Shown here: positions 1 to 10,825 of the stretch, in pieces | Layout of the letters: each line of letters opens with the position of its first letter | How positions within the stretch are numbered: the first letter of the stretch is position 1 | NCBI GenBank assembly: GCA_016861025.1 | Contig: BOKO01000006.1 | Span: 1-64,000 of the forward strand | DNA length: 64,000 nt | Origin: Chloroflexota bacterium | GTDB lineage: Bacteria; Chloroflexota; Anaerolineae; Caldilineales; Caldilineaceae | Direction of reading: 5' to 3' | Translations under genes and position numbers: made by a program | Notes under the pieces: generated by a model | The model's database searches: none | Told to the model about the DNA's origin: nothing | Seen by the model: only the letters and a program-made list of their open reading frames with translations

Positions 1-635
<635 letters not shown>

Positions 636-639
<4 letters not shown>

Positions 640-1127
640 TGGATGGAACACAGATGGCGCAGACCGTGCGGATGGTTGCGGGACTGACGGCGGTTTTGTT
701 GGTTGCCGTGTTTGTCAGCGCGTGCGCAGATCAGCCTCCAACGCCGCTGCCCGCGCCGCAGGTTACTGTGGAAAGCGGCGTCACCGCGCTGACGTCCACC
801 GCGCCAGAGACCGGTGAATCTGGCGTCGCTACGGTTGACGAACCGGACGAAGAGCCGTCTGCACCGCTGATCGATCCGGACATCCTTGCGGTCGGCGTCG
901 AAGTGCAGGCGCGCGGGATGCTGCGCATCTACGCTGCGGCTGAGCCCAACGCGCCGACGCTCGCCGAATACACAGCAGGCGACCGTTTCACCGTGCTCGG
1001 CCCGCCAGGAGACATCATCGTCTATCCGGTCGAGTTGAGCGGTGTGCGCTGGTATCGCGTGCGCGCCGAAGATGGGCTGGTCGGCTGGGTGATGGCGGAT
1101 GGGATCGAGGTCGTTCCATTAGGGTAG
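636..1127 (+). CDS. SH3-like lipoprotein
   Basis: This 163-residue protein starts with an ATG overlapping the stop of the PHP gene, with a second ATG directly after it, so the two genes are probably translated together. Residues 13-30 form a lipoprotein signal peptide ending in VSAC, with Cys30 as the predicted lipidated residue. A Thr/Pro/Glu-rich linker follows to about residue 85. The last ~75 residues resemble a bacterial SH3 (SH3b) fold, with the pattern of a GMLRIYAAAEPNAP strand, an EYTAGDRFTVLGPP turn, and a WYRVRAEDGLVGWVMADGI ending. SH3b domains usually bind peptidoglycan or other extracellular ligands. The exact ligand is unknown. Confidence 0.75.
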
Positions 1128-1147
1128 GCGAGAGGATAAACGAGATA

Positions 1148-1555
1148 TCAAGTTTTGGCAGCGGCGGAGAGCTTTGACTGTATCAAGTATTGCAGGCGTT
1201 TCACGATTGCCAGATCGGCTAATAGAGCCTCCTTGTCAAGCGGGCTTTGAACGCCGATAGGGTAACGACTTTCGATGTAATATTCAGTGATCCGTTGGCT
1301 CGGTTCGAGAAACTCGGCGAAGCCTACATCTCGACGAGTTGCCTCGTTGATCAATAACTCTAAATCGTGGAGACGGCGTAGCTGCCATCCAGTCGCAAGC
1401 AGATAACCCTTGAGGGACTTCTCCATCGCCTGTTGAAGATGGAAAGCTACAATCATGAGCGGTCCATCTTCAGCCAACAAAATCGTCGCTGCTTGTGCAT
1501 CCATATCAGCCAAATTAAGCCAATCCTGAGGCAGTGAAGAGTCAACGGCGCTCAT
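1148..1555 (-). CDS. HEPN domain protein (partner of MNT nucleotidyltransferase)
   Basis: This 135-residue, all-helical protein fits the HEPN family. The helix AFHLQQAMEKSLKGYLLATGW and the following RRLHDLELLI match the family's Q..EK.LK and HDL positions. The segment ITEYYIESRYP matches the Y...RYP signature of stand-alone HEPN proteins. It lies downstream of the MNT gene on the same strand and overlaps it by 14 bases, a standard arrangement for MNT/HEPN modules. In characterised pairs the HEPN protein is an RNase toxin and the MNT protein AMPylates and silences it. Several HEPN proteins of this RYP subtype lack clear toxicity, so the function here is inferred. It is unrelated at sequence level to the second HEPN-like gene at 59.1 kb. 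Confidence 0.8.
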   Translation of the reverse strand: MSAVDSSLPQDWLNLADMDAQAATILLAEDGPLMIVAFHLQQAMEKSLKGYLLATGWQLRRLHDLELLINEATRRDVGFAEFLEPSQRITEYYIESRYPIGVQSPLDKEALLADLAIVKRLQYLIQSKLSAAAKT

Positions 1556-1928
1556 ACAAGATGATTCCGTTGGCTAGAATGTTTTGATAAAATTCATCGC
1601 CCAATGCGAGACGCCGCTCCAACTCTGCTGGCGTAAGCACCAGTGACGAAAACGGCAAACGAAGACCAGCCTTTGCTGCAATCTGGCGCACCTGAATTCT
1701 CCGTTGCAGCGGCGGTTCGTCGGTATCTTTCGTTATCAGCAGATCGATATCGCTGTCCGCATCAGGTGATCCCCAGGCCAGGGAACCGTAAAGTACGACC
1801 TGCAACGGCTGATATTCCTCGATTAGTCGAGAAACAAGCGTTTGCAGACTCACGTCAATATCCGCAATCATCCCGTCTTTAGGAGTCGGCGATTGACGTA
1901 TTGTTGATATGCTTGACATGCTTATCAT
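1542..1928 (-). CDS. MNT-type minimal nucleotidyltransferase
   Basis: This 128-residue protein carries the nucleotidyltransferase signature GSLAWGSPDADSDIDLL, the G-S-X10-D-X-D pattern in which the two Asp residues bind metal. The rest (QIAAKAGLRLPFSSLVLTP, then ERRLALGDEFYQNILANGIILYE) fits the compact MNT fold. It is the first gene of a two-gene unit with the HEPN gene, with a 14-base overlap. Known MntA antitoxins transfer AMP to a Tyr of the HEPN partner. Alternative start codons exist about 3 and 19 codons downstream. The first ATG is used because it gives the longest frame, but the N-terminal ~18 residues are not family-like. Confidence 0.8.
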   Translation of the reverse strand: MISMSSISTIRQSPTPKDGMIADIDVSLQTLVSRLIEEYQPLQVVLYGSLAWGSPDADSDIDLLITKDTDEPPLQRRIQVRQIAAKAGLRLPFSSLVLTPAELERRLALGDEFYQNILANGIILYERR

Positions 1929-2031
1929 GTGCAGGCTTTCTTATTGAAACCCCAAGAACTTGCCGGAATCGTACTACAGCTCTAAATGTTTGCCAAGCGT
2001 CGCTGTTCATACGTCGTTAACACCAATTCCC

Positions 2032-3690
<1,659 letters not shown>

Positions 3691-3740
3691 GGCTTCCACT
3701 CCTCTGGTGTATGGTCGCAACACAAACACAATATAGCGCT

Positions 3741-3769
3741 ATCGTATCGGGAGCGACGGGCGTTGTCAA
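3741..3769 (-). promoter_or_regulatory. Predicted sigma-70 promoter of hutU
   Basis: On the minus strand a perfect TTGACA (plus-strand 3764-3769) is followed after 17 bases by TACGAT (3741-3746), about 50 bases before the hutU start. A 10-base palindrome, ATAGCGCTAT, lies at 3733-3742 and overlaps the edge of the -10 box, so it could be a repressor site. Confidence 0.6.
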
Positions 3770-3813
3770 ACAACACATCAATATGCATACATCGAGAATT
3801 CCACTGTGCTGTG

Positions 3814-3841
3814 TTGGCGATGCGCCTTTCTCAGGTATACA
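3814..3841 (+). promoter_or_regulatory. Candidate promoter for moaDE
   Basis: TTGGCG (3814-3819) and TATACA (3836-3841) are separated by 16 bases. A leader of roughly 110 bases would then precede moaD. It is divergent from the hutU promoter about 50 bases away. I see no riboswitch-like fold in the leader by eye. Confidence 0.35.
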
Positions 3842-3958
3842 ATGGCCGCCGATAGGCGCACGCGTCAGACTCTTGCACATGGACATCTGCGCACTCTGCG
3901 CCATCTGGTCTATGCGTTGGACAATTTTTACAAAGAGGTTTCACAAGGGGACTTGACC

Positions 3959-4270
3959 ATGCAAATACAGGTGCGACTCTTTGCGACGTTGCGTCAGCTT
4001 GCAGGCTGGTCGCAGCAGCCGCTCGAACTGCCCGAAGGCGCCACGCTCGACGACGCGCTCGCCGCCATCGACGCGCACTATCCGGCGCTGACGATCGGCA
4101 AACGCACCTTTTACGCCGCCGTCAACCAGGAATACGCCAAAGGCGATCAGGTGCTGCGAGAGGGAGATGAAGTGGCGATTTTTCCGCCAGTATCGGGTGG
4201 GAGTTGCCGCCATATCAAATACAGCGGACGAAATCGACATTGCCCAACCAGCATAATCTTCATAGGTTGA
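3959..4270 (+). CDS. moaD: Molybdopterin synthase sulfur-carrier subunit MoaD with C-terminal extension
   Basis: The first 81 of 103 residues are a typical MoaD ubiquitin-like protein: VRLFATLRQLAGW, LELPEGATLDDALAAI, YAAVNQEYA, L.EGDEVAIFPPVSGG. MoaD normally ends at the Gly-Gly, whose carboxylate is adenylated and converted to the thiocarboxylate that delivers sulfur to the molybdopterin precursor inside MoaE. Here the frame continues for 22 residues (82-103) beyond Gly80-Gly81 before a TGA. Unless this tail is removed, it should block activation. The start ATG has AAGGGGA about 7 bases upstream, and moaE follows 13 bases after the stop. A sequencing error near 4200 is an alternative, but neither other frame gives a quick stop. 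Confidence 0.85.
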   Translation: MQIQVRLFATLRQLAGWSQQPLELPEGATLDDALAAIDAHYPALTIGKRTFYAAVNQEYAKGDQVLREGDEVAIFPPVSGGSCRHIKYSGRNRHCPTSIIFIG

Positions 4271-4283
4271 GTTTGGAGAAACT

Positions 4284-4754
4284 ATGAAACTGTTTGAGAT
4301 CACCGACCAGCCGCTGTCGCTGGATGATGTGGCGCGGCGGGTGGCGCGACCCGACTGCGGCGCAATTGTCACCTTTGCGGGCGTCGTGCGCGGGGAAACG
4401 GCGACGAACGACGGCGTGCGCGGCACCGATTTCCTGAATTACGAGGCGTACACCGAGATGGCGGAAGCGATGATGGCGCGCATCGGCGACGAGATCATGC
4501 AGAAGTGGCCTAAAGTGATGGCGGTCAGCATTCTGCACCGCGTTGGCCGGCTGGAGATCGAGGAGCCAAGCGTCGTCATCGCCGTGGCGACGCCTCACCG
4601 CGGCGACGGCTGTTTCGAGGCGTGTCGCTACGCCATCGAGCGGCTCAAAGCGATCGTGCCGATCTGGAAAGAAGAAAACTGGTCCGACGGTCAGGTCTGG
4701 GTCGAGGGACCGCGCCAGCCCGAACTGGCGCTGTCGCTTGGAGCGGAAGAATAG
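4284..4754 (+). CDS. moaE: Molybdopterin synthase catalytic subunit MoaE
   Basis: The 156-residue product matches MoaE: CGAIVTFAGVVRGE near the N-terminus, LNYEAYTEMAEAMM, VSILHRVGRLEIEEPSVVIAV, and the catalytic PIWKEENWSDG segment whose lysines act on the precursor. MoaE pairs with MoaD to convert cyclic pyranopterin monophosphate to molybdopterin. It lies 13 bases after moaD in the same direction, so the two are presumably co-transcribed. No other molybdenum-cofactor gene lies in the window. Confidence 0.93.
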   Translation: MKLFEITDQPLSLDDVARRVARPDCGAIVTFAGVVRGETATNDGVRGTDFLNYEAYTEMAEAMMARIGDEIMQKWPKVMAVSILHRVGRLEIEEPSVVIAVATPHRGDGCFEACRYAIERLKAIVPIWKEENWSDGQVWVEGPRQPELALSLGAEE

Positions 4755-4757
4755 CAA

Positions 4758-4830
4758 GCGGATGACGCGAATTTTGCAGATTTGCACGGATTTTAATCCG
4801 CACTGATCCGCCGCATCCGCAAAATCCGCG
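4758..4830. repeat. Intergenic imperfect inverted repeat (GCGGATG...CATCCGC type)
   Basis: Between moaE and the converging kinase gene, GCGGATG (4758-4764) pairs with CATCCGC (4814-4820). Nested pairs include GCGAATTTTGC with GCAAAATCCGC, and GGATTTTAATCC. The same GCGGATG/CATCCGC words form hairpins at 27231-27248 and 29169-29189. It sits where a bidirectional terminator would be expected, but has no long T run. Confidence 0.5.
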
Positions 4831-4840
4831 TTCTATTTGG

Positions 4841-5272
4841 CTATCCACTCCCGCCCGTGCGCGGCAGGGGCGCTAACGGCGCTGGCGCGCAACGGATGCG
4901 ATTGGCGCGCAAGAAAGCCATCACCATGTCGCTGACCTGCTGCGCCGTGAGGTGGGCGGTGTTGATGCGCAGGTCGGCATGTTCGTATGCGTGCTGCAGC
5001 CGCGCCCGTTCCTGCGCCAGGTTGGCGGCGCTCCATTCCACATCGGGACGCCGCATTTGTTGTCCCTCCAGCGAGTTGTCCAGGAAAATTAGAATCCGCG
5101 GAAAGCCGAACTGTTTCCACAGATCGGGCACGTCGCTGTGTTCCTGGCTGACCGGGCGCGCATTCCAGCCTGCGTTGCGCAGCGCCGAAACCAATGTCGA
5201 TTTGCCGCTGGCGCTAATGCCGACGACTTTGATCAGCGGCAGTTTTTCGGTCATCAGGCTGGCGGTGGGCAC
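4841..5272 (-). CDS. Small P-loop kinase-like ATPase
   Basis: The 143-residue protein has a Walker A motif GISASGKST at residues 18-26, followed by a helix and a short core of the adenylate/thymidylate-kinase type (ILIFLDNSLEGQQMRRPDVEW). The last ~15 residues are Pro/Gly-rich. The GTG at 5272 is preferred as start because AGGAG lies 9 bases upstream; an ATG six codons later is the alternative. It follows the PP2C-type phosphatase gene by 14 bases on the same strand. The substrate is unknown. The length is short for a nucleotide kinase, and no lid domain is obvious. Confidence 0.65.
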   Translation of the reverse strand: MPTASLMTEKLPLIKVVGISASGKSTLVSALRNAGWNARPVSQEHSDVPDLWKQFGFPRILIFLDNSLEGQQMRRPDVEWSAANLAQERARLQHAYEHADLRINTAHLTAQQVSDMVMAFLRANRIRCAPAPLAPLPRTGGSG

Positions 5273-5286
5273 GACGAGTCGCTCCT

Positions 5287-6000
5287 TTACAGCGGTGCAG
5301 TCATACGCAGGCGGCGCACTTCGCCCTGCTCACACTGCTCGCGCACCTTGACGACAAGGACAGTGGCGTCGTCACGTGGGCGTCCCTGTTCCAATTCGAG
5401 TGCAGCGTTCAGAATCGCATCGGCGACGGTTGTTGCAGCTGCACATGGCGGTCTATCGACTGTAGCCACCAACGCCGGCAGATCGAGCACAGGCGAACCG
5501 GTTGGGCTGCCCGCACTCCACACGCCGTCGGTAATGATCACCAATGTGCTTTGCGGCGCCAGTTCCAGCTCGGCGACCTGCGGCTTGGTGTTGCGCTGAA
5601 TGCCGATCGCCTGGCTGGGTTCGTCGAACCAGATGAACTCGTCGCTGCGGCGCAGCAGCGCCGGACAGCGTGCGTTGCGGCTGAGCACAAGCGTGCGCGT
5701 CGCCATATCAACGCTGACGATGGTCAGTTCACAGCTCACTTGACCGCTGCGCTGCGTGCGCAGATAGTCGTGCGCGGCGCGCGCCACTGCACCATCGCGC
5801 ACACCCTCGCCAATTAGCGAGATGGCTTTACGCGCGACAAGATTGCTGATCGCCTTGGCGCTCTTGCCGCTGCGCTGACCGTCGGCGACGACAACGCTGA
5901 AGCCGCCGTGCGGGCGCTCCACGATCTCGACGGTGTCGCCGCTTTCGCTTGAGGCGTATTTGCCGACCTTTGAGACAGCCAGATCGACTTCGAGGCGCAC
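5287..6000 (-). CDS. PP2C/SpoIIE-family serine phosphatase
   Basis: The 237-residue protein shows the PP2C/SpoIIE pattern: GFSVVVADGQRSGKSAKAIS near residues 33-52 (metal Asp in VADG), a SCELTIVSVDMATRTLVLSRNARCPALL strand pair, LVIITDGVWSAG with the second metal Asp, and RPRDDATVLVVKVRE at the end. SpoIIE-type phosphatases dephosphorylate anti-sigma-factor antagonists or other regulatory phosphoproteins. It is a single catalytic domain without sensor regions. The P-loop gene follows 14 bases downstream. The partner protein is unknown. Confidence 0.8.
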   Translation of the reverse strand: MRLEVDLAVSKVGKYASSESGDTVEIVERPHGGFSVVVADGQRSGKSAKAISNLVARKAISLIGEGVRDGAVARAAHDYLRTQRSGQVSCELTIVSVDMATRTLVLSRNARCPALLRRSDEFIWFDEPSQAIGIQRNTKPQVAELELAPQSTLVIITDGVWSAGSPTGSPVLDLPALVATVDRPPCAAATTVADAILNAALELEQGRPRDDATVLVVKVREQCEQGEVRRLRMTAPL

Positions 6001-6058
6001 GTGCAGACTCCTTCGATTGCTTAGCGAGCGAGAATTGATACAGACTTTGTTGCGTGGG

Positions 6059-6077
6059 TGCGTATTGCGTGGTGCGT
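6059..6077. repeat. Dispersed intergenic repeat word, copy 1
   Basis: TGCGTATTGCGTGGTGCGT matches 13416-13434 at 18 of 19 bases. It is part of a GTTGCGT/ACGCAAC-rich stretch (6048-6124) whose right half, AACGCAACACGTAACACAC, is a loose inverted copy of the left half. Confidence 0.5.
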
Positions 6078-6135
6078 GTTCCCCCAGTCGCTAGTCCAAC
6101 GCAACACGTAACACACAACACACAGCCTGCTGCGA

Positions 6136-6519
6136 TCAGCCGGGCAGCCGCCGGTGACTCATAACCACGTCCACGTTGACCTGAGCAACGCCCAGATCAA
6201 CACCCAACACATCGTCGGCGCTGACGCCGTAGCATTCCGCCAGCAAGATCAGTTCGTCGAGCGTCAGGCGGCGCTCTCCGTATTCGATATCGTAGAGCAA
6301 TTGCTGCGACAGCCCGGTGCGCTCGCGGATGGCGTCGTAGGAAAGACCGCGTGCGGCGCGCAACTGGCGCAACATGGCGCTGACGCGGCTGCGCGCTGCC
6401 TGGCGGACCGAAGCGCGCACCTTCGCCTCGTCGAGCGGGTCCGGCTGCAAGTGGTCGAGCGATTGGCTCGTCGGGGCAAGCGACGCTCGCAGCCTGTCGA
6501 GAAGCGTCTCCTCACCCAT
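6136..6519 (-). CDS. XRE-family helix-turn-helix regulator
   Basis: The 127-residue protein contains an HTH_3 domain at about residues 50-105: LRAARGLSYDAIRERTGLSQ, YDIEYGERRLTLDELILLAECYGVSADDVLG. The ~45 residues before it are helical and charged. The ATG at 6519 is chosen because upstream in-frame residues lie inside the preceding gene and read as its antisense. It overlaps the end of the CorC-like gene by 8 bases, so it is probably translated from the same message. The target is unknown; XRE regulators co-transcribed with transport genes often regulate their own operon. Confidence 0.8.
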   Translation of the reverse strand: MGEETLLDRLRASLAPTSQSLDHLQPDPLDEAKVRASVRQAARSRVSAMLRQLRAARGLSYDAIRERTGLSQQLLYDIEYGERRLTLDELILLAECYGVSADDVLGVDLGVAQVNVDVVMSHRRLPG

Positions 6520-7845
6520 CTCGTGTTTCCTCTTCTTCTGGCGCGACGGGCAGATCGACCAGCGCCGACGCCACCGCCATGCCATCCATTCGTTCGACAA
6601 CAAAAGTCAGACCGCCATATTCGACGCTTGCGCCAACCTGCGGCATGGCGCCCAGTTCAGCCATGATCAGTCCGCCAATCGTCTCCGCCTCCGGGTGTTC
6701 AAGCTCGATGCCCAGGTGCTGCGCCAGCTCATCGATCAGCAGGTCGCCGCGCACACGCGCCTGATTGGCGCCGATCAACTCCAACGGCGCCGACTCCACA
6801 TCGAACTCATCCTGAATTTCGCCGACGATCTCCTCGACCAGGTCTTCCAGCGTCACCAGCCCGGCAGTGCCGCCAAATTCATCGACGACGATGGCGAACT
6901 GGATGTGGCTGCGACGAAACTGTTGCAGCATTGCCTCCAGCGGCAGCGTCGCCGGCGCGTAAAGCGCAGGACGCATACACGCACGCAAATCGAAATTCCC
7001 CGGAAAGTTGACGATGCGATGCGCCACATCTTTGGCATGCAACACTCCGATCACATTGTCGCGATCACCCTCGTAGACTGGGTAGCGCGAGTGTGGCTGC
7101 GAAGAGAGCGCCTCCAACACTTCGCCTTCGTCGGCGGTGACGGGCACCGCCGCCATCCGTTTGCGCGGCGTCATGATCTGCGCTACGGTGCGTTCGTGAA
7201 AGTCAAAGACATTTTCCAGATAGGTTCTCTCGGTGCTGTCAAGCAGACCGCGTTCCGAGCTTTCCTCAACAATATAGGCAAGCTCCGCCGACGACGCAAG
7301 CCGCTCTGCTGCGCTGGCTGGCGGCAGATGGATCAGCCGCAGAATGGCGTCGCCAGCCCAGTTCAGAAAGAGCGTCAGCGGCAAAAATAGACGCGTGCAG
7401 AATGCCATCGCCCGGTCGAGCCGCACCGCAGTCTCGGCGGGATGTTGCAGCGCCAGCGATTTGGGCGCCATTTCGCCAAAAACCACATGTAGATACGTCA
7501 GAGCGCCAACCGCCACGACCGTAGCAATCGTGTGCGCCGCCGCCGCCGAAAGCCAGTCAACTCCTTCCAGCGGATGCAGAATCCATTCAGCAACCGCATG
7601 TTCGCCGTACATGCCAAGCCCCAGGCTGGCAAGCGTAATGCCGATCTGCGCGGTGGAAATGTAGCGGTTGAGCTTGCGCGGCGTGCGCAGTGTGTCGAGC
7701 ACGCGCTGCGCCGCTGCCACGCCCTCCTCGGCGAACTGCTGAATGCGCGTGCGCGGCGCTGAGGCAATGCCAAACTCTGCGGCGACAAACAAGCCGTTGA
7801 AGAGAATCAGCACAATGATCACCGCCACGGGCAGGAGAATTTCGT

Positions 7846-7849
<4 letters not shown>
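6512..7849 (-). CDS. Hemolysin C/CorC-family CNNM-CBS membrane protein (copy A)
   Basis: The 445-residue protein has the DUF21/CNNM layout: an N-terminal domain with about four membrane segments (first at residues 4-24, then ~65-165), two CBS domains at about 215-335 (MTPRKRMAAVPV, HSRYPVYEGDRDNVIGVLHAKDV, QFAIVVDEFGGTAGLVTLEDLVEEIVGEIQDEF), and a C-terminal CorC/HlyC domain (ETIGGLIMAELGAMP). CNNM proteins are linked to magnesium or other divalent-metal export, and the CBS pair senses Mg-ATP. Its start overlaps the stop of the paralogous upstream gene by 4 bases. Confidence 0.85.
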
Positions 7850-9207
<1,358 letters not shown>

Positions 9208-9250
9208 GCCCGCAATCCTGGTGATGTCCGCTCTGGCATCCGACGCACGT

Positions 9251-10825
9251 TCACGGCACAGACACGTTGATCGTGACCTGCGGCGAAATGATGGTGCGCC
9301 CCGATCCACCGCTGGCTGCAATCAAACCGTAGCTGGTCGCCTGTCCACTCATACCTTCCGGCACGGCGACGCGCAGCAACACATAAGCCGTGTTGCCCGG
9401 GCCGACGCCAGAGACGCTCAGATCATTGCCTGCACAGACGCCGTCCGGTCGACACAACTGCGCCGGGAATGCACCGCCTTGCGCCAGCACCAGGATCAGC
9501 GTGTCGCTGTTGTCGCCACTGTTGGTCATCAACAGGCTGACGTCGCACTGCTGGCCCGCCGTACAGGCGACATCGCTGCCGCTGGCTGGCGCCAACACAA
9601 CGCCATAGCGAATATTGGGCGTGGGCGTCGCCGTCGGCGGCTGCGGCGTCCACGTCGGCGTATAGACCGGTTCAGGCGTGAAGCTGGGCGTCGGGGTAAT
9701 TGTCGGCGTCGGCGCCAGGTAAGACACGGTGGTGGTGTAGAGCTGCGATGCCCCATCGGCAAAGAAGACGCGCAGCTCAAGGATGCGATCCTCCTTGTCG
9801 ATGCACACTTCTCGCTCGCCCTGGCCGTTCACCGGCAAATCTTCGTAATAGACTTCGCGTACATTTCTCACGTTCCAGCGCACCATTGTACACAGACCAC
9901 GCTCCAGGCTGGGCTGTTCGGCGGCGAACATCACAATTGGCGTGCCAAGCGGCTCCGGCGTGGGCGTGGCGGTGGGCGCTACAATCACCTCCGCCAGCGG
10001 CGTCGATGTCGGCAGATCGAAAATCGGCGTCGGGCGGCGCGTGGGGATCGGAATATCAATGTTGATCAGAGGTGCGTCGGCGCCTGCTTCCGGATCGCCG
10101 ACGCCATCCACCGGCTGCGGCAACGCCGGTTCGACCACAATCGGCGTCGGCGTGACCGCGGCGGGAAATGTTTGTGCGCCGCTCGGCGGCAATACAATCA
10201 ACGGTGCGGTCGGTCCCACTGCCAGCGGTGCGTCTGCCAACGCCGGGTCGGGTGTGGCAGTGTAGACGACGAACACAGCCGGCGTCGGCGCAACGCTGAC
10301 TGTATCGACATTGCCGCTGCTGACCGCACGCGCGGGCAAGTTGCGGGCGATCCACTGCCAGCCGGTGTAGCTGGCAACCATGCCCCCGCATAGAAAGACC
10401 GAAGCAAAGACCAGCGCAGCGCCGATCCATGCCCAACGTCGCCGCGCGCCTCGGCCATTTTCTTCCGCGCCGAGCAGCGGCTCGAATGCCATCTCTGCGC
10501 CCAAAGCAGCAGGGTCGCCCGCCGGCGGCAGCGCGGCCCACGCATCCTCCGCCAGAGCGTGCAACGGCACAAAACTGGCTGGCTGCTCACCGGGATTGTC
10601 GGCGACGGCGCGACGAAAGCGCGGACAGTTGCGGTGGAAGTCGGCGAAACAGTAGGTCGCCTGGTCGCCCAACGCGATCAACTCACCTGCGCCCGACGCC
10701 AGACATTGATTCTCAAAGCTTGGGAATTCCACCGGCGGCTCGCGACGACGGTCGCCTGTCACCTGCGCCAGGTGAGGGCAAAATTCGTCGGTGTGGTTGT
10801 GGCGATACGACAAGGATTGTGACAT
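9251..10825 (-). CDS. Membrane-anchored protein with N-terminal four-Cys motif and Ig-like C-terminal domains
   Basis: This 524-residue protein has three parts. Residues 1-70 hold Cys16, Cys41, Cys59 and Cys67 in the setting FCPHLAQ, ENQC, TYCFADFHRNCPRF, likely a small metal-binding fold; I recall this motif at the N-terminus of other Chloroflexota membrane proteins. A single membrane helix spans about 128-150. The outer part mixes Thr/Pro linkers with two beta-rich domains. One (~295-365) looks like an Ig-like domain with conserved Cys pairs, and the last (~405-524) resembles a NEW1/CARDB-like fold (LLMTNSGDNSDTLILVL). The gene starts 1 base before the CCA-enzyme stop on the same strand. 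The function is unknown. Confidence 0.7.
   Translation of the reverse strand: MSQSLSYRHNHTDEFCPHLAQVTGDRRREPPVEFPSFENQCLASGAGELIALGDQATYCFADFHRNCPRFRRAVADNPGEQPASFVPLHALAEDAWAALPPAGDPAALGAEMAFEPLLGAEENGRGARRRWAWIGAALVFASVFLCGGMVASYTGWQWIARNLPARAVSSGNVDTVSVAPTPAVFVVYTATPDPALADAPLAVGPTAPLIVLPPSGAQTFPAAVTPTPIVVEPALPQPVDGVGDPEAGADAPLINIDIPIPTRRPTPIFDLPTSTPLAEVIVAPTATPTPEPLGTPIVMFAAEQPSLERGLCTMVRWNVRNVREVYYEDLPVNGQGEREVCIDKEDRILELRVFFADGASQLYTTTVSYLAPTPTITPTPSFTPEPVYTPTWTPQPPTATPTPNIRYGVVLAPASGSDVACTAGQQCDVSLLMTNSGDNSDTLILVLAQGGAFPAQLCRPDGVCAGNDLSVSGVGPGNTAYVLLRVAVPEGMSGQATSYGLIAASGGSGRTIISPQVTINVSVP

Noticed and set aside
4182..4270. Frameshift rescuing a normal MoaD end
   Set aside because: Neither of the other two frames gives a stop soon after Gly-Gly, so a single-base shift would not restore the usual end; kept as an intact but extended gene.
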